A stretch of DNA of 64,000 nt from Macrothele yani (Eukaryota; Arthropoda; Arachnida; Araneae; Macrothelidae), in assembly GCA_039090855.1 (NCBI GenBank), contig CM076995.1, forward strand, positions 120,416,270 to 120,480,269, in the 5' to 3' direction. The notes beneath the pieces were generated by a model, which was not told the DNA's origin, did not search any database, and saw only the letters and a list, made by a program, of their open reading frames with translations. Of this stretch, positions 22,205-33,061 are shown piece by piece (position 1 is the first letter of the stretch; each line of letters begins with the position of its first letter). The translations under genes were made by a program, and so were the position numbers.

Positions 22205-25145
22205 GTTTAAAAGACACAAAGATATATTAAAAATGACTCAAGTGCAGGATATGGTGGACCTACCACACTTGAGAAGGATGGTCCACCACGGAATCAACCT
22301 GGACTTTCTAAACGGCGTATGAGAAAGAGATCTCGGCTGAGTGAATGTAAGATTGGTGTATGGAATACTAGAGGTATAAATGGCAAGATGAATGAGCTGA
22401 TTGGAAAGATGAATGAGTATAGACTGGATGTGCTGTGTATAAGTGAAACCAAAAGGAAGGAAATTGGTATAGAAAAAGTGAATGGGAAGGTGAGTGTGTG
22501 GTCTGGAGTATTGGATAATGTGAGAAGACAGGCTGGTTTAGGTGTGATGTTAAGTGAAAATATGAAGAACAACGTGATTCACTGTAGCTGCATAAGTGAG
22601 AGAATTCTTTGGATTCATTTTCATTTAAAAGTGAGACTTCAGAGAATAGTAATTATTATAGCGTATGCTCCTTGTGACCTTCTGATAGGAAGGAAGATTT
22701 CTGGAATGAGCTAAAAGCTGTTTTAAGCCAGTTTGGTGCCAAAGAGAAAGTTATAATAGCAGGGGATTTCAATGCTAGAGTAGATGTGCAGAATGTGATT
22801 TCTGACAATGTTCTGGGTAAGTTTAATTATCCTTGTGTGAATGACAATGGTGACAGATTAATTGAACTCTGCATTGAGAGTGGTTTGTGTGTATCTAACA
22901 CGTTTTTCAACCACAAGTATATCCACACATATACTTGGGAAAATCGTACTCTTGGTCAAAAGAGTGTGATAGATTTTGTTGTCTATGATCAGTATCTCGT
23001 GTGATGAGAGGTGCGGATGTTGGTTCTGATCATTACTTGGTGTGTCACGAGTAAAACTGAATGTTGGTTGAAGGAATAGGAAGAGGCCCAGGATGGAAAG
23101 AATAAAGGTTGAAAGGCTCCCTGAATATCATCAGCGTTATTCTGATGTACTCAGAGAACAACTGCAGGAGCTGAAGGCTCATGAGAGGGATGTAGAAAAA
23201 AAGTGGGAATGTTTTAAGAACTGTGTTGTCACTGCTGCTGAAGAGGTCTGTGACACCACAATATTGGGTAACAATAGCAGTGATGCTTGGTGGAATAGTG
23301 AGGTTGAAGAGGCAGTAAAGAGAAAAGGAGGAACATTATTTGGGGATGTTGCAAGGTAGAGTTTCTGAGGATGAATATCGCTGTAAGAAACATGAAGCCA
23401 CTAAGCTGGTTTGCCAGAGTAAGGCAAAAGATAGGAAGGAGAAGGTGGAAAGGCATGACTTAGCTTTTTGGAAAGATAGGAAGACTTTCTGGAAGTACAT
23501 GAGAATCAAGAAAAATAGGGGAAACAAAGTTGTAAGCTGTGTAAAGAATAGGATCGGGGAAATGATATGGAGCCCAATGAGTTAAGTGAAAGATGGGGTG
23601 AATACTTCTGTGAGTTATTAGATCAGGAAAGCAAAGGTGATTCAGAGGCAGAAGCAGATGATGTCACAGTGAAGGATGGTAGCACAGGAGGGATCCCATG
23701 GGAAGAGGTGTGCAAAGCTCTAAAATCTTTTCAGAATTGTTAGGCTCCGGGAGTTGATGGCATAACTGCCGAGATGTTGAAATATGGTGGTGACCCTGTA
23801 AATGACTGGTTAACTGAAATTTGCCAGTTGTGCTGGGAGTTTAGGAATGGTCCCTGAGGATTGGAAGAATGCTATAATTGTTCCTTTGTGTAAGGGAAAA
23901 GGCGATCAGACTGACTGCAAGAACTATCATGGTATTAACCTCCTGAGTGTGCCAGGGAAAGTGTTTGGTAAGGTCGTTATTGAAAAAATACGGGGTCTTA
24001 CATCAGAGAAAGTATGGGATGTTCAGAGTGGTTTTATGCCTGGTAAAGACTGCACTAACCAAATTTTTGCAGCATGCATAATGATTGAAAAGTATCTGGC
24101 TGTTGGTAAGAAAGTTATACGAGTAAATGGTGTTTTATCAAAATTGTTTTCTTTTGGTGCAGGAGTCGGACAAGGTTGTGTAATGTCACCAAGGCTGTTT
24201 AATATATTTACGGATGCGTGCATGAGTGATGCCAAAATAGATAATACTGGTTTATGCCTTGGTGATATTCGTGCATGCTGATGACATTGTCCTGTTGGCA
24301 GAGAGCAAAAGTGAGTTGCAGAGTATGTTGTCTCGGATGTATGAAGTTTGCATGAAATTCAAACTGAGTATAAATAAGGGAAAACCCAAAGTTATGGTTT
24401 TTGAAAGAGGAACTAGTCGTACTGAATGTAATATATGTCTAAATGGCACAGTTATTGACCAAGTGAATGTGTTTTTGTATTTAGGAAGCATACTGGACAG
24501 AGAGAACAAATTGGATGGTGGAATTAGTAGGTGAGTGAATTCCCTATTGAAAGTCATGGCTGCTTTGGGAGGGTTTCACAGGAATGATGGGTTCTCAAGA
24601 GGGTTCTGCATGGCTGTGTATGGAAGTGTAATTGTTCCTACTCTATAGCAGTGAAACCTGGGTACTTCAGAAGAAACATAGAAGTCGTCTGTGGCAAGAC
24701 ACGTTCTGATTGTGTGAGGAATGAAGATGTGTTGCAGTTGTGTTATGTGAAGCAAAATGTTGTTAGCAAGGTGGAGACTAATATGCTTTGGTGGTTTGGC
24801 CATGTTGAAAGAATGAGTGATGAGTTGCTTACTAAGAAAATCTTTTTAGCCCAAGTGGCAGGAAGGAAAGGTAGAGGAAAGCCAAAGAAGTTATGGGAGG
24901 ATCAGATTCAGGAGTGTCTGCATGAGAAAAAGCTTATGAGTATGAAGTATAAAAGATCTTGTGAACAGTGTGTGATGGATGTCAGTGAAGCCCGAGTTGT
25001 ATGTCAAGATCGCTGTAAATGGAGAAGTTTGGTATGGCAACAGTAAGTAAAAATTATTTGGTAGTTTGTATTTCTTTGTGGAGCTAACCTCTGAATAACA
25101 GAGAACATCTTAGTGATATGTATGTATGTGCGTGCGTGTGTGTGT
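22205..25145 (+). mobile_element. LINE family L, copy C, nearly full length but decayed
   Basis: This is the only copy retaining all regions in order: EN start (22340), second half of EN (22740-23005), linker (23093-23580), RT (23700-24540), C-terminal domain (24540-25045) and 3' UTR with the CTCTGAATAACAGAG hairpin remnant. The TATGTATG tail merges into a GT repeat and G run near 25150. The 54-bp array precedes it. Frameshifts are frequent. It serves as the reference for the deletions in copies A, B and D. Confidence 0.82.
22319..25045 (+). pseudogene. LINE family L ORF (EN-RT), frameshifted
   Basis: EN motifs: KIGVWNTRGINGKMNELIGK, LCISETKRKEIG and IAYAPC in one frame. After a break come AGDFNARVD (near 22762) and NDNGDRLIELC, TYTWENRT and VIDFVVYD. 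The linker carries ELKAHERDVEKKWECFKNCV. RT blocks: APGVDGITAEMLK, KVWDVQSGFMPGKDCTNQIF, GQGCVMSPRLFNIF and HADDIVLLAESKSELQSM. The AFIDLEKAYD block is deleted between VGKKV and IRVNGVLSK near 24115. The C-terminus has LWWFGHVERMSDELLTKK and CKWRSLVWQQ stop. Missing the palm-domain Asp block and broken by frameshifts, it is inactive. Confidence 0.82.
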
Positions 25146-26053
25146 GTGGGGGGGTCACTTTTCACACTTGATACTTGTTTTGACAATGAGCATAGGGTGT
25201 ATAATGTTGTATTACAGAAAATTACTCTTTCTCAGTTGACTTCAAGTAAAGATACTAATTTAAAAATTCATGGCCTTTCATGTTCTATACTTAACTAATA
25301 GTTCAAACATTGTGAAGCAGAAAAAGTGTGTGCTAAAAAAAATGTTATGAGGAAATATATTCTAGTCATCTATTATTGTCAGAGTTTAAGAGGATAAAAT
25401 TGCATTGCTCTATTTTCCTTACTTGTGTTTTTTTTTTTTTTTTTTTTTTTGTGGTGATAGCACTTGTACTAAAACTAGGGTGATATACTTATTTACTTAT
25501 CAGGAAAAAGTAAAAGATCATGGAAAATTAAATTTCAATAGTTAAACATTTCCAAAATTTAAATATAAAGACTGCAGTCTGAACTCAGTCTTTTACGAGA
25601 GACATAATTCAGTCAAGTAGCTGAGGCTTTCAATCCCCTTCAAATAAGCAGCTGGCTTTCAATCCCCTTCAAATAAGCAGCTGGCTTTCAAACTTCCTTT
25701 GGTAAAGTTTGTTTGCTGAAAATTATACTTGCATTGCTTACAACAGAAACAGAGTTGGGAAGATGAATAAAAGTTTTACCAAGCTGTACGAAGAGTGTCC
25801 ACAGGCCCTAGCTGTTCTGAGTAAGTGAAAGAGCTTAATGAACTTAGCAAATGATTCCAGTGAAAATGTGAATGAGGCATTTATTCTTGTCAAGAAGAGA
25901 ATTGGCTTTTTTTACAAATAAACTGTAGCTGTAGATTTTGTCCTGTTATAAATTTGTTGAATGTTCATTTTTAATTTTATGTGTTGTAATTGTATTCTGA
26001 GTGCTTTTGTCTAGAGTCACAGTGCTACCATTGACCAAATCTAGTTTTTACTT
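25146..26053 (+). other. Intron sequence with small tandem duplication
   Basis: Contains a ~20-bp T run near 25430. At 25630-25690 the unit TTTCAATCCCCTTCAAATAAGCAGCTGGC occurs in tandem. No exon or mobile-element ends seen. Confidence 0.45.
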
Positions 26054-27107
26054 GTAACTTGTACAAAAATCTAGCGGATAATGCTTACCTTGGCATTCCT
26101 TTCTAGCGACAGGAACATTTCACGCACGTGTTTTCCGGTCTTTGTTGATGTTATTGTCCTAAAGTCCATTGTATGCGATGACTGGGCTTTACTTCTCACA
26201 CTTTTCGCTGGGTATACTCATTGGATCTTTGCCTTAGGATTCAAACATCAATTTTTACCGTTCTTTATACTCGAAATTTTCGCCCATACTCTGGGCATCT
26301 TCAGGAGCGTGGCGACTTTACCACCGATGTTCGTGGTTAACTTCGCGCTAATGGAGTCCGATACTCCTTGTTGCCATTCGTCGGAAAAACTTTCCTGGAT
26401 ATATTTCGTTATCAAGCCCGGCTGGCGCCATCTATGTTTCGTTAAGAACACTTTTTTTCCCCCATACTTTTTTTTTTTTAATTTTCTTCTCCTATCCTGG
26501 TTTTCTTGTCTTTTTTTGCCTGTTTTTCTTTTGTTGTTGTTTTTCTTGTCTTATTAGTTCTTTCCACAGGCCCGATAATGTGCTAGGGTCATTCTGGTTA
26601 CATACCCTTGCTTTATTTTTGTAGATTAATATTGCTTCTTCCCTCCTCATTTGCCTTTCCGATTTTTTATTCTTTTTTAGCATTTTAATTTCATCGAACT
26701 TTGGGAATGTCCGGTTTTCCAAGCAGAATTGCACTAAAGCAGTTTTGGCTTCTTTTTTTGCCAGTTAGATATGTGTTGTTTAAGTCTTTTTTTAATCTGT
26801 TTTTCGTACTTCCAATGTACGATATTGGGGGTATGTGTGCTATTGGAATTTCGTAGGTTCCTGATTCTTCTAGCATTTTTTCCTCTGTTTTTTGTTGACA
26901 GTCATACTTTTCATGGTGTGCACTGAGCTTCCTAGTTGTAAGTCATATTTAGCACAGTGCCTATTGATTTCTTTACTCACTCCTTCCAGGTATGGGAAAG
27001 CTCCAATGTATTTCAATTTTTTATTTCTCATCTTCCTTTGGTTGTGCACTTCTTGGCCTTCTTTACTCTGAGTCATATGCTTTTTAGCAATACTCTGAGT
27101 CATATGC
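26054..27107 (-). pseudogene. Penelope-like element 3' part with GIY-YIG endonuclease, left arm
   Basis: Minus-strand reading: KLKYIGAFPYLEGVSKEINR resembles the RT-to-EN connector of Penelope-like elements. Then SGTYEIPIAHIPPISYIGST followed by KNRLKK gives the GIY (GTY) and YIG boxes of a GIY-YIG endonuclease. After a frameshift, LENRTFPKFDEIKML, RREEAILIYKN and DPSTLSGLWKELIRQ fit the C-terminal part of that domain. Frame changes near 26870 and 26740 and the missing RT make it non-functional. GIY-YIG endonucleases cut target DNA for reverse transcription in this retroelement class. Confidence 0.72.
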
Positions 27108-27113
27108 TTTTTA

Positions 27114-28098
27114 GCATATGACTCAGAGTAAAGAAGGCCAAGAAGTGCACAACCAAAGGAAGATGAGAAATAAAAAATTGAAATACATTGGAGCTTTCCC
27201 ATACCTGGAAGGAGTGAGTAAAGAAATCAATAGGCACTGTGCTAAATATGACTTACAACTAGGAAGCTCAGTGCACACCATGAAAAGTATGACTGTCAAC
27301 AAAAAACAGAGGAAAAAATGCTAGAAGAATCAGGAACCTACGAAATTCCAATAGCACACATACCCCAATATCGTACATTGGAAGTACGAAAAACAGATTA
27401 AAAAAAAGACTTAAACAACACATATCTAACTGGCAAAAAAAAGAAGCCAAAACTGCTTTAGTGCAATTCTGCTTGGAAAACCGGACATTCCCAAAGTTCG
27501 ATGAAATTAAAATGCTAAAAAAGAATAAAAAATCGGAAAGGCAAATGAGGAGGGAAGAAGCAATATTAATCTACAAAAATAAAGCAAGGGTATGTAACCA
27601 GAACGACCCTAGCACATTATCGGGCCTGTGGAAAGAACTAATAAGACAAGAAAACCAGGATAGAAGAAAATTAAAAAAAAAAAAAGTATGGGGGAAAAAA
27701 GTGTTCTTAACGAAACATAGATGGCGCCAGCCAGGCTTGATAACGAAATATATCCAGGAAAGTTTTTCCGACGAATGGCAACAAGGAGTATCGGACTCCA
27801 TTAGCGCGAAGTTAACCATGAACATCGGTGGTAAAGTCGCCACGCTCCTGAAGATGCCCAGAGTATGGGCGAAAATTTCGAGTATAAAGAACGGTAAAAA
27901 TTGATGTTTGAATCCTAAGGCAAAGATCCAATGAGTATACCCAGCGAAAAGTGTGAGAAGTAAAGCCCAGTCATCGCATACAACGGACTTTAGGACAATA
28001 ACATCAACAAAGACCAGAAAACACGTGCGTGAAATGTTCCCGTCGCTAGAAAGGAATGCCAAGGTAAGCATTATCCGCTAGATTTTTGTACAAGTTAC
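27114..28098 (+). pseudogene. Penelope-like element 3' part, right arm
   Basis: Same coding fossil as the left arm in opposite orientation: 27118-27324 carries FPYLEGVSKEINRHCAKYDL, and 27461-27904 carries LENRTFPKFDEIKML through GLWKELIRQ. It continues with KHRWRQPGLITKYIQESFS and KLTMNIGGKVATLL, a tail also present in the left arm. The YIG box is shifted out of frame here. A purine-rich stretch near 27670 replaces the longer left-arm segment. The almost equal decay in both arms means they were copied from each other or arose in one event. Confidence 0.72.
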
Positions 28099-28374
28099 TT
28101 TGAAATATCGCACGTAAAAGAGAATAGTACAATAATTAGAGCTATATAATAGTCAGAATTAGAACTACTAAGTGGAATTGATTCAGTTTTTACTTATTTA
28201 GAATAAAAAAATTTATGATTGATTTTCCTTTAATGTTTGCTGCATTTTAATTAGAACATTCCAGTTATCACGCTGGAAAAAAGTTACTTTTTTAAGAGTG
28301 AAACTGAATAAAAAAAACTAGTGTGCATATTCTACAGGATTTTTTTTTAATGTTTACTATTTCTTGTTCTGTAG

Positions 28375-28432
28375 GTTCTTTATGTATGTTTGGGTACACC
28401 AGCTGGTTATGTTTCTGCCAGAATCTATAAAG
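28375..28432 (+). CDS. TM9SF2: TM9SF2-like nonaspanin, internal exon (second in window)
   Basis: Acceptor TTCTGTAG, then VLYVCLGTPAGYVSARIYK and one base of the next codon, donor GTATGT. It continues exon 1 in phase 0 and leaves in phase 1. The GTPAGY segment is the third-quarter transmembrane region typical of TM9SF2. It sits 276 bases after the Penelope palindrome. The exon is only 58 bases, so it is easily missed by ORF-based annotation. Confidence 0.9.
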
Positions 28433-30044
28433 GTATGTGAATCTTTAGGATTTTTTAATCTCCATTAGTAAAAGTTGTGATTACTACTAGAACAAACAGT
28501 GCACAACAGTTTCTTTTCCAGGACTCGTGAGCTGGAGAAGAGAGGAAAGAAGATTCAGAAGCTTCTTTCTTACTATAGCACAAATTAATCAGAATGGGTG
28601 GTGCAAATAAACAGAATTACAGACGCGGGAACTTTTTTTTAATAAACAGCGTGTGTGTGTTTTAAGTAGCAAATTTATGCAACTATGTAGTTTATTTGTT
28701 TGTCTGTTGAATAGATTTTTTAATTGGTAGGAAAAAGTCTTTTTTTTTTTTTTTTTTTACTTTATAAAATCCCTTAAGGTAGATATGTTGTATGTAATAG
28801 GTTTATTATTTATTGGGCTTTTGCATATTTTTTGTATATAAAATTGCACTTACTAGACCTGTAGACAAAATGAAGTGTAACTGCCATATGTTATATTATC
28901 CATCGTTTGAATTTTAACAAGGAGGAATATTTTCAATGAAACATGAAGCAGTTATCTCTAGCTCTATTTTAGAATACATAATATACACCCTCACTGGACA
29001 TCACAATATGGCAACTCACACTAAACAAAAAATGAACTGTGTAATTGGAATAAAAGAATCACATAGAACTAAATAGCACAAGACTGTCAATCAATGTATA
29101 ATAGCATAAGCTCAGATAGTGTCAACAATGAGGAACATGGCAAATGCCACAATTTAATTGATTTTGAACAAGATAAGATTGTTGGTGCCTGGTGGGTAGG
29201 TGGTTTTAACACTGAAACAGCAATCTAGTGGGATGTTTGAGATCTGCCATAGGAAACGTGTATCGGGAATGGCAGCATAACGGCAAAACAAGCAGCTTGT
29301 ACAAATATTAGGTTGTGTGAAATGTCTTTTTGCATTTAGGTGATATATTTCATTGGTACCAATTTTAAAAATTAATTTGCGTTGCATGCCAGAATTTAAG
29401 CTGGCTCAAAAAATACTGTAACAAAAATGCTAAGATGGGCTAAAACGTTGTAGCAAACTGCTAAAGAAAGTTGACCCCTTCTGTCTCTGAGAATCGTTCA
29501 CACTGACAGTACTTTGGATATCAATGTTAATGGCCTTGGGGGAGGGGGGGGGTTGTAGACATCACAACTGACACTAGTTTAAATTAAACTTTGAGTGAGA
29601 GAAGGGGTCTAATACCTCTAGTCTCTATAATCTTACCCCACCCCAACCTTTTTACAGAGTGCTCACAGCATTAGAGTGTATGGAGGAGGTGGAGAGGGGG
29701 GGGTGAGCCAACAGGTGCTGTAGAAACATACCTTAAGGATTAAGAAAATGTTTGCAAAGTGCAGATCGCTGCCAGAATTTCGGAAACTTTATTTTTCACT
29801 GAAGTACTGTAGAAAAGCCACAGCAGCTGATGGATTGATATTTAAATGGCTGGTGCCATTTTGCGATGGACACTTAATTTTTCTCGCAAGTTTAGATTAA
29901 CTCATCGCATTTGGCAAAAATAGCTATTGTAGCTTAACCTCTGTTGCAGACACACCATATTTGCATATTCTAAAAAGTGAGAATCTGACACACCCATATA
30001 AAAGCAGTTCAGCATGATCAATTCAGTTGTGTTCATTTTGCTTA
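28433..30044 (+). other. Intron sequence, nothing recognised
   Basis: Contains a T run near 28740 and G-rich patches near 29540 and 29690. I see no exon and no element ends before the mariner remains starting around 30045. Confidence 0.4.
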
Positions 30045-31189
30045 AGTTTAAAAATCAAACAATATGGTTCATTTTTGTCATTTAGTGCTGCCTTTCTATT
30101 GCAAGGGTAAAAACACACTGCAAATACAAAAACTGATACGGGCTGTGCATGGTGACTGTTCAGTAAGCGTTCAGCTATGTCAGTAATGGTTTGCAAATTC
30201 AGTGATGGAAAGTTGGTGCTAATTGTGTCGAACTGCGCCACTTTCATTATCTTGTGCCAAACTGCTACAAATTACGAAAAAAATTTATATTTGCACCCAA
30301 CTGAGCCGACACAACAATCCACAGAAAAAACTGCAAAGCGAAAAAATGTTTTCACGACAAAAAATGCCATTTTAAACGGCGAATCGAATGACGGCTTTTT
30401 AATGTTTACGCGTAATTTGGTTAAATGTAGAACGACGCGTAATCAACGCGTACCACCAATCCCAACATTTCGGAATGCTTTTTTCAGCATAAATGACGAA
30501 TAGGTTTCGCCAAGTAGGTGGAGTTTTGTTGTAATCACGTGGTATGTAGGAGAAACGTTGCTGTACGTTATGAAATCCTGATGAACATTGTTTACAGATG
30601 GTTTGGGTGGTCTTTCGGAGTGTTTTGCAATTGAGATTGTTTATATGTCATTCCCTGCTCTTTGGGATGGTGCAGATATTTCATTCTAGACGAGGTGCAC
30701 GATTACGTAAATACAGCGTAAGGTCAGTCGTTAGCTATTTTGTTGATGCGGAGAACGACTGAAAATGGCTCTCCCATGGCAGGATATGATGGTTCTGTTT
30801 CTAAAGGATTCATAGGTATTCAGAGATGCTAACTTTTACGAAGTTTCCTTAGTTTGTACGAAATTTCACTCCATCTTACGGTTTTATGGAAGTCGCCCAA
30901 AAAACTACAGAAAAGCCCACGCAAGCAGATCCCTGCATGCAGATTTTCTATTTTTTACCGTCATTTGGTTGAAAAAAACGCACTTTACAGATAGTCCCTA
31001 CACGCCTTCGATGTTCTGACTTCCCCTGCCAACGGAGGTGGAGCTACTTCTCGTACGCTGTCATGTGATTTCCCGTACAGCCATTTAAGAGCCGTGTGCA
31101 AAAGCTGAGAGGGAGCTCAGCGCCTTTTGCAAACTCTTTACATTGATTACATGTGGCTTTGTGTTTGTGAAAATTTCGGTACAAGCGTT

Positions 31190-31960
31190 TTAACCCTTTC
31201 CACTCGACTGTCGGGTGACACCCGACATTACGAAATCGCTGAATAGCTCAAGTGGCGCATGTCACCACACACCACGCCGATGACACCTCTATAGCTTGTA
31301 TGTCGGGGTTTGCGAGACATTTCGTTTTCGCCGAATATGTCGGGTGTCACCCTCCATGCCGATGACACCTCTATAGGTCGCATGTCGGTGCTCGGGAGAC
31401 ATCTTTTTTGCCGAATAGATCGGGTGCCATTTGCCACACCTCTGTAGTCCATATGACAGGGCTTGCAAGACATATCTTTTTCGCCGAATAGGTCAGGTGT
31501 CATTCGCCACGCCTATGATGCCTCTGTTCCTTGTATGACAGGGCTTGCGAGACATTTCTTTTATGCCGATGACGCCTCTATAGCTCGCATGTCGGGTATC
31601 ATTCGCGACGCCTCCATAGCTCGTATGTCAGCGCTCGCGAGACATTTCTTTTTCGCCGAATATCTCGGGTGTCTCGCACCATGCCAATATGGCCTCTATA
31701 GCTCGCATGTCAACGCTTGCGAAACATTTATTTTTCACCGAATAGGTCGGGTGTCGTCAGCCACGCCTGCGACTTTCTATAGCTCGTATGTCGGGGTTTG
31801 CGAGACATTTTGTTTACGCCGAATATGTTGAGTGTCACTTTCCATGTCGATGATGCCTCTATAGCTCGCATGTCGGTGCTCGCGAGACATTTATTTTTTG
31901 CCAAATAGGTAGGGTGTCACCCACCACGCTGATGATGCCTCTATAGTTAATATGTCAGGG
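31190..31960. repeat. Degenerate satellite block inside copy X (CTCTATAGCTCG units)
   Basis: About eight to ten irregular units of roughly 80-105 bases each contain CCTCTATAGCTCG(T/C)ATGTCGG, a GCGAGACATTT(C/A)TTTTTCGCCG block and GGTGTCA(C/T)(C/T)C. The homologous block in copy Y is at 61650-62230 with a different unit number. The block is bounded by TTTTAACCCTTTCCA at 31188 and GTGGAAAGGGTTAA near 32060, themselves inverted repeats. Confidence 0.75.
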
Positions 31961-32250
31961 CTGGCAGGCAAAAGCTGAGCTTTCACTGCTAAGCTCTGGC
32001 CTCTACTGCAGAAAGAAAGAAAAAGAAAAAAAACGAGAGTAAGTGAAAAATTATTTGAGTGGAAAGGGTTAATTTAGATTAAAACGAAATGAAACGTAGC
32101 AGTGAAACAGCTATGATAACAAAAAAAAAAAAAAACGAAGTCAGATAAAACTTAGCGTCAAGTCTATCGCAATATATATAGTAAAGAATGGCCTTTTTTA
32201 TAAAGCGTCTAAAGTTTTGCCAAATCACATTTTGTAAGCCATGTGACTGC

Positions 32251-32282
32251 CCCCGCACGGGGATAACTGGTTTTCCAGTTAT
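32251..32282 (+). other. Two adjacent hairpins at the LINE 5' end
   Basis: The first bases, CCCCGCACGGGG (32251-32262), form a small hairpin. ATAACTGG at 32263-32270 then pairs with CCAGTTAT at 32275-32282 around TTTT. They lie exactly at the 5' terminus defined by the target duplication. A role in RNA packaging, translation or end protection is only inferred. Confidence 0.5.
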
Positions 32283-33061
32283 TTGGGGAGCGGCGCCCCA
32301 CGGCCTGAGCTGACCTTGTGACGGATCATTTTTGTCATTTCGTCTTGAAACGATGACCGAAGGGACAGCTGTTCATCCAGCTGATGGGGAGTGGCGACCC
32401 CACGGCCCGAGCCGACAGTAGTGTTTAAAATCTTTTTCCATTTGTGGTTGTTGTTGTCTCGCCACGCTCCCGCCTCAGTCCTGCAGGTTGCTGAGGTTGT
32501 GATTATGCGCCAGCCCTTTCCTCTCCCTTTCCTGTTTTTGCTTTCTTCTCCACTCCCTGTTCTTCCCTTTTCTCTATTTTCTACTCCTCTTCCCTTTCTT
32601 TTTCATTTTCTGTTCCTCCTTCGTTTCTTCGGGCTGGTTAGCTAGACCTACCTGCACGTTTGCCGTGTGCGGTGACCCGTACAGGAGGAAAAGGGGATGA
32701 TGGAGGCTGAGGTTACTGGGGGCCAGGCTATAGTTGTCACCAGTCGCCAACACTCCTCTTTGCCCCCTGCTTCACCCTAAACGGGAGGCTAGAAACTAAC
32801 CTACTCCTAGTCAATCGGCTTGTCATTTCGTACGACGGGGTGAGTTTGGGGATAGTGTGGGCATGCCAAAGGGGTATTACCAAGACCCGGGAAAGTCGCG
32901 GTACTCGCTAAGCGCATGTCTGCACGATCAACATGCTATATCCGCCGCCTAACCCTAGGGCCGTGTCCTGCGCCCATTTTGGCCTGCGGACCTCCGGCTC
33001 TCCCCTGTTGGGCTCGGTAGTGGGCGGGGAAGCTGGCGGATGAATTTTTTTCGCATTATTT
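32251..33061 (+). promoter_or_regulatory. 5' UTR of I-like LINE copy 2 (internal promoter expected)
   Basis: Before the ORF1 ATG at 33062 there are 811 non-coding bases. A ~31-base motif occurs twice, at about 32284 (GGGGAGCGGCGCCCCACGGC) and 32383 (GGGGAGTGGCGACCCCACGG). Each has a GGGG/CCCC stem and is followed by CCTGAGCTGAC or CCCGAGCCGAC. Full-length LINEs of this group usually carry an internal promoter here; no specific promoter element could be identified. Confidence 0.4.

Larger units (their letters stand above)
26054..28098. repeat. ~2-kb palindrome of two head-to-head Penelope-like fragments
   Basis: The sequence from 26054 (GTAACTTGTACAAAAATCTA) outward to 28098 is its own near-perfect reverse complement, with arms of about 1 kb. 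The centre at 27064-27130 contains a 27-bp duplication and the inner hairpin TACTCTGAGTCATATGC/GCATATGACTCAGAGTA. The arms differ mainly by about 40 extra bases in the left arm near 26515-26555. Both arms encode the same Penelope-like C-terminal region. Penelope-like elements are known to form inverted and tandem partial copies. An assembly foldback artefact is the alternative. Confidence 0.9.

Noticed and set aside
21429..22217. 262-codon minus-strand ORF of 18-residue repeats
   Set aside because: It exists because a stop-free 54-bp unit is repeated; the opposite strand is open too and there is no start context or similarity. Kept as a repeat, not a gene.
26081..26557. 158-codon plus-strand ORF (and its mirror at 27571-28071)
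   Set aside because: Antisense shadow of the Penelope-like coding fossil on the opposite strand of each palindrome arm.
31463..31831. 122-codon ORF within the CTCTATAGCTCG block
   Set aside because: Translation of a degenerate tandem repeat; the corresponding block in copy Y does not keep the frame.
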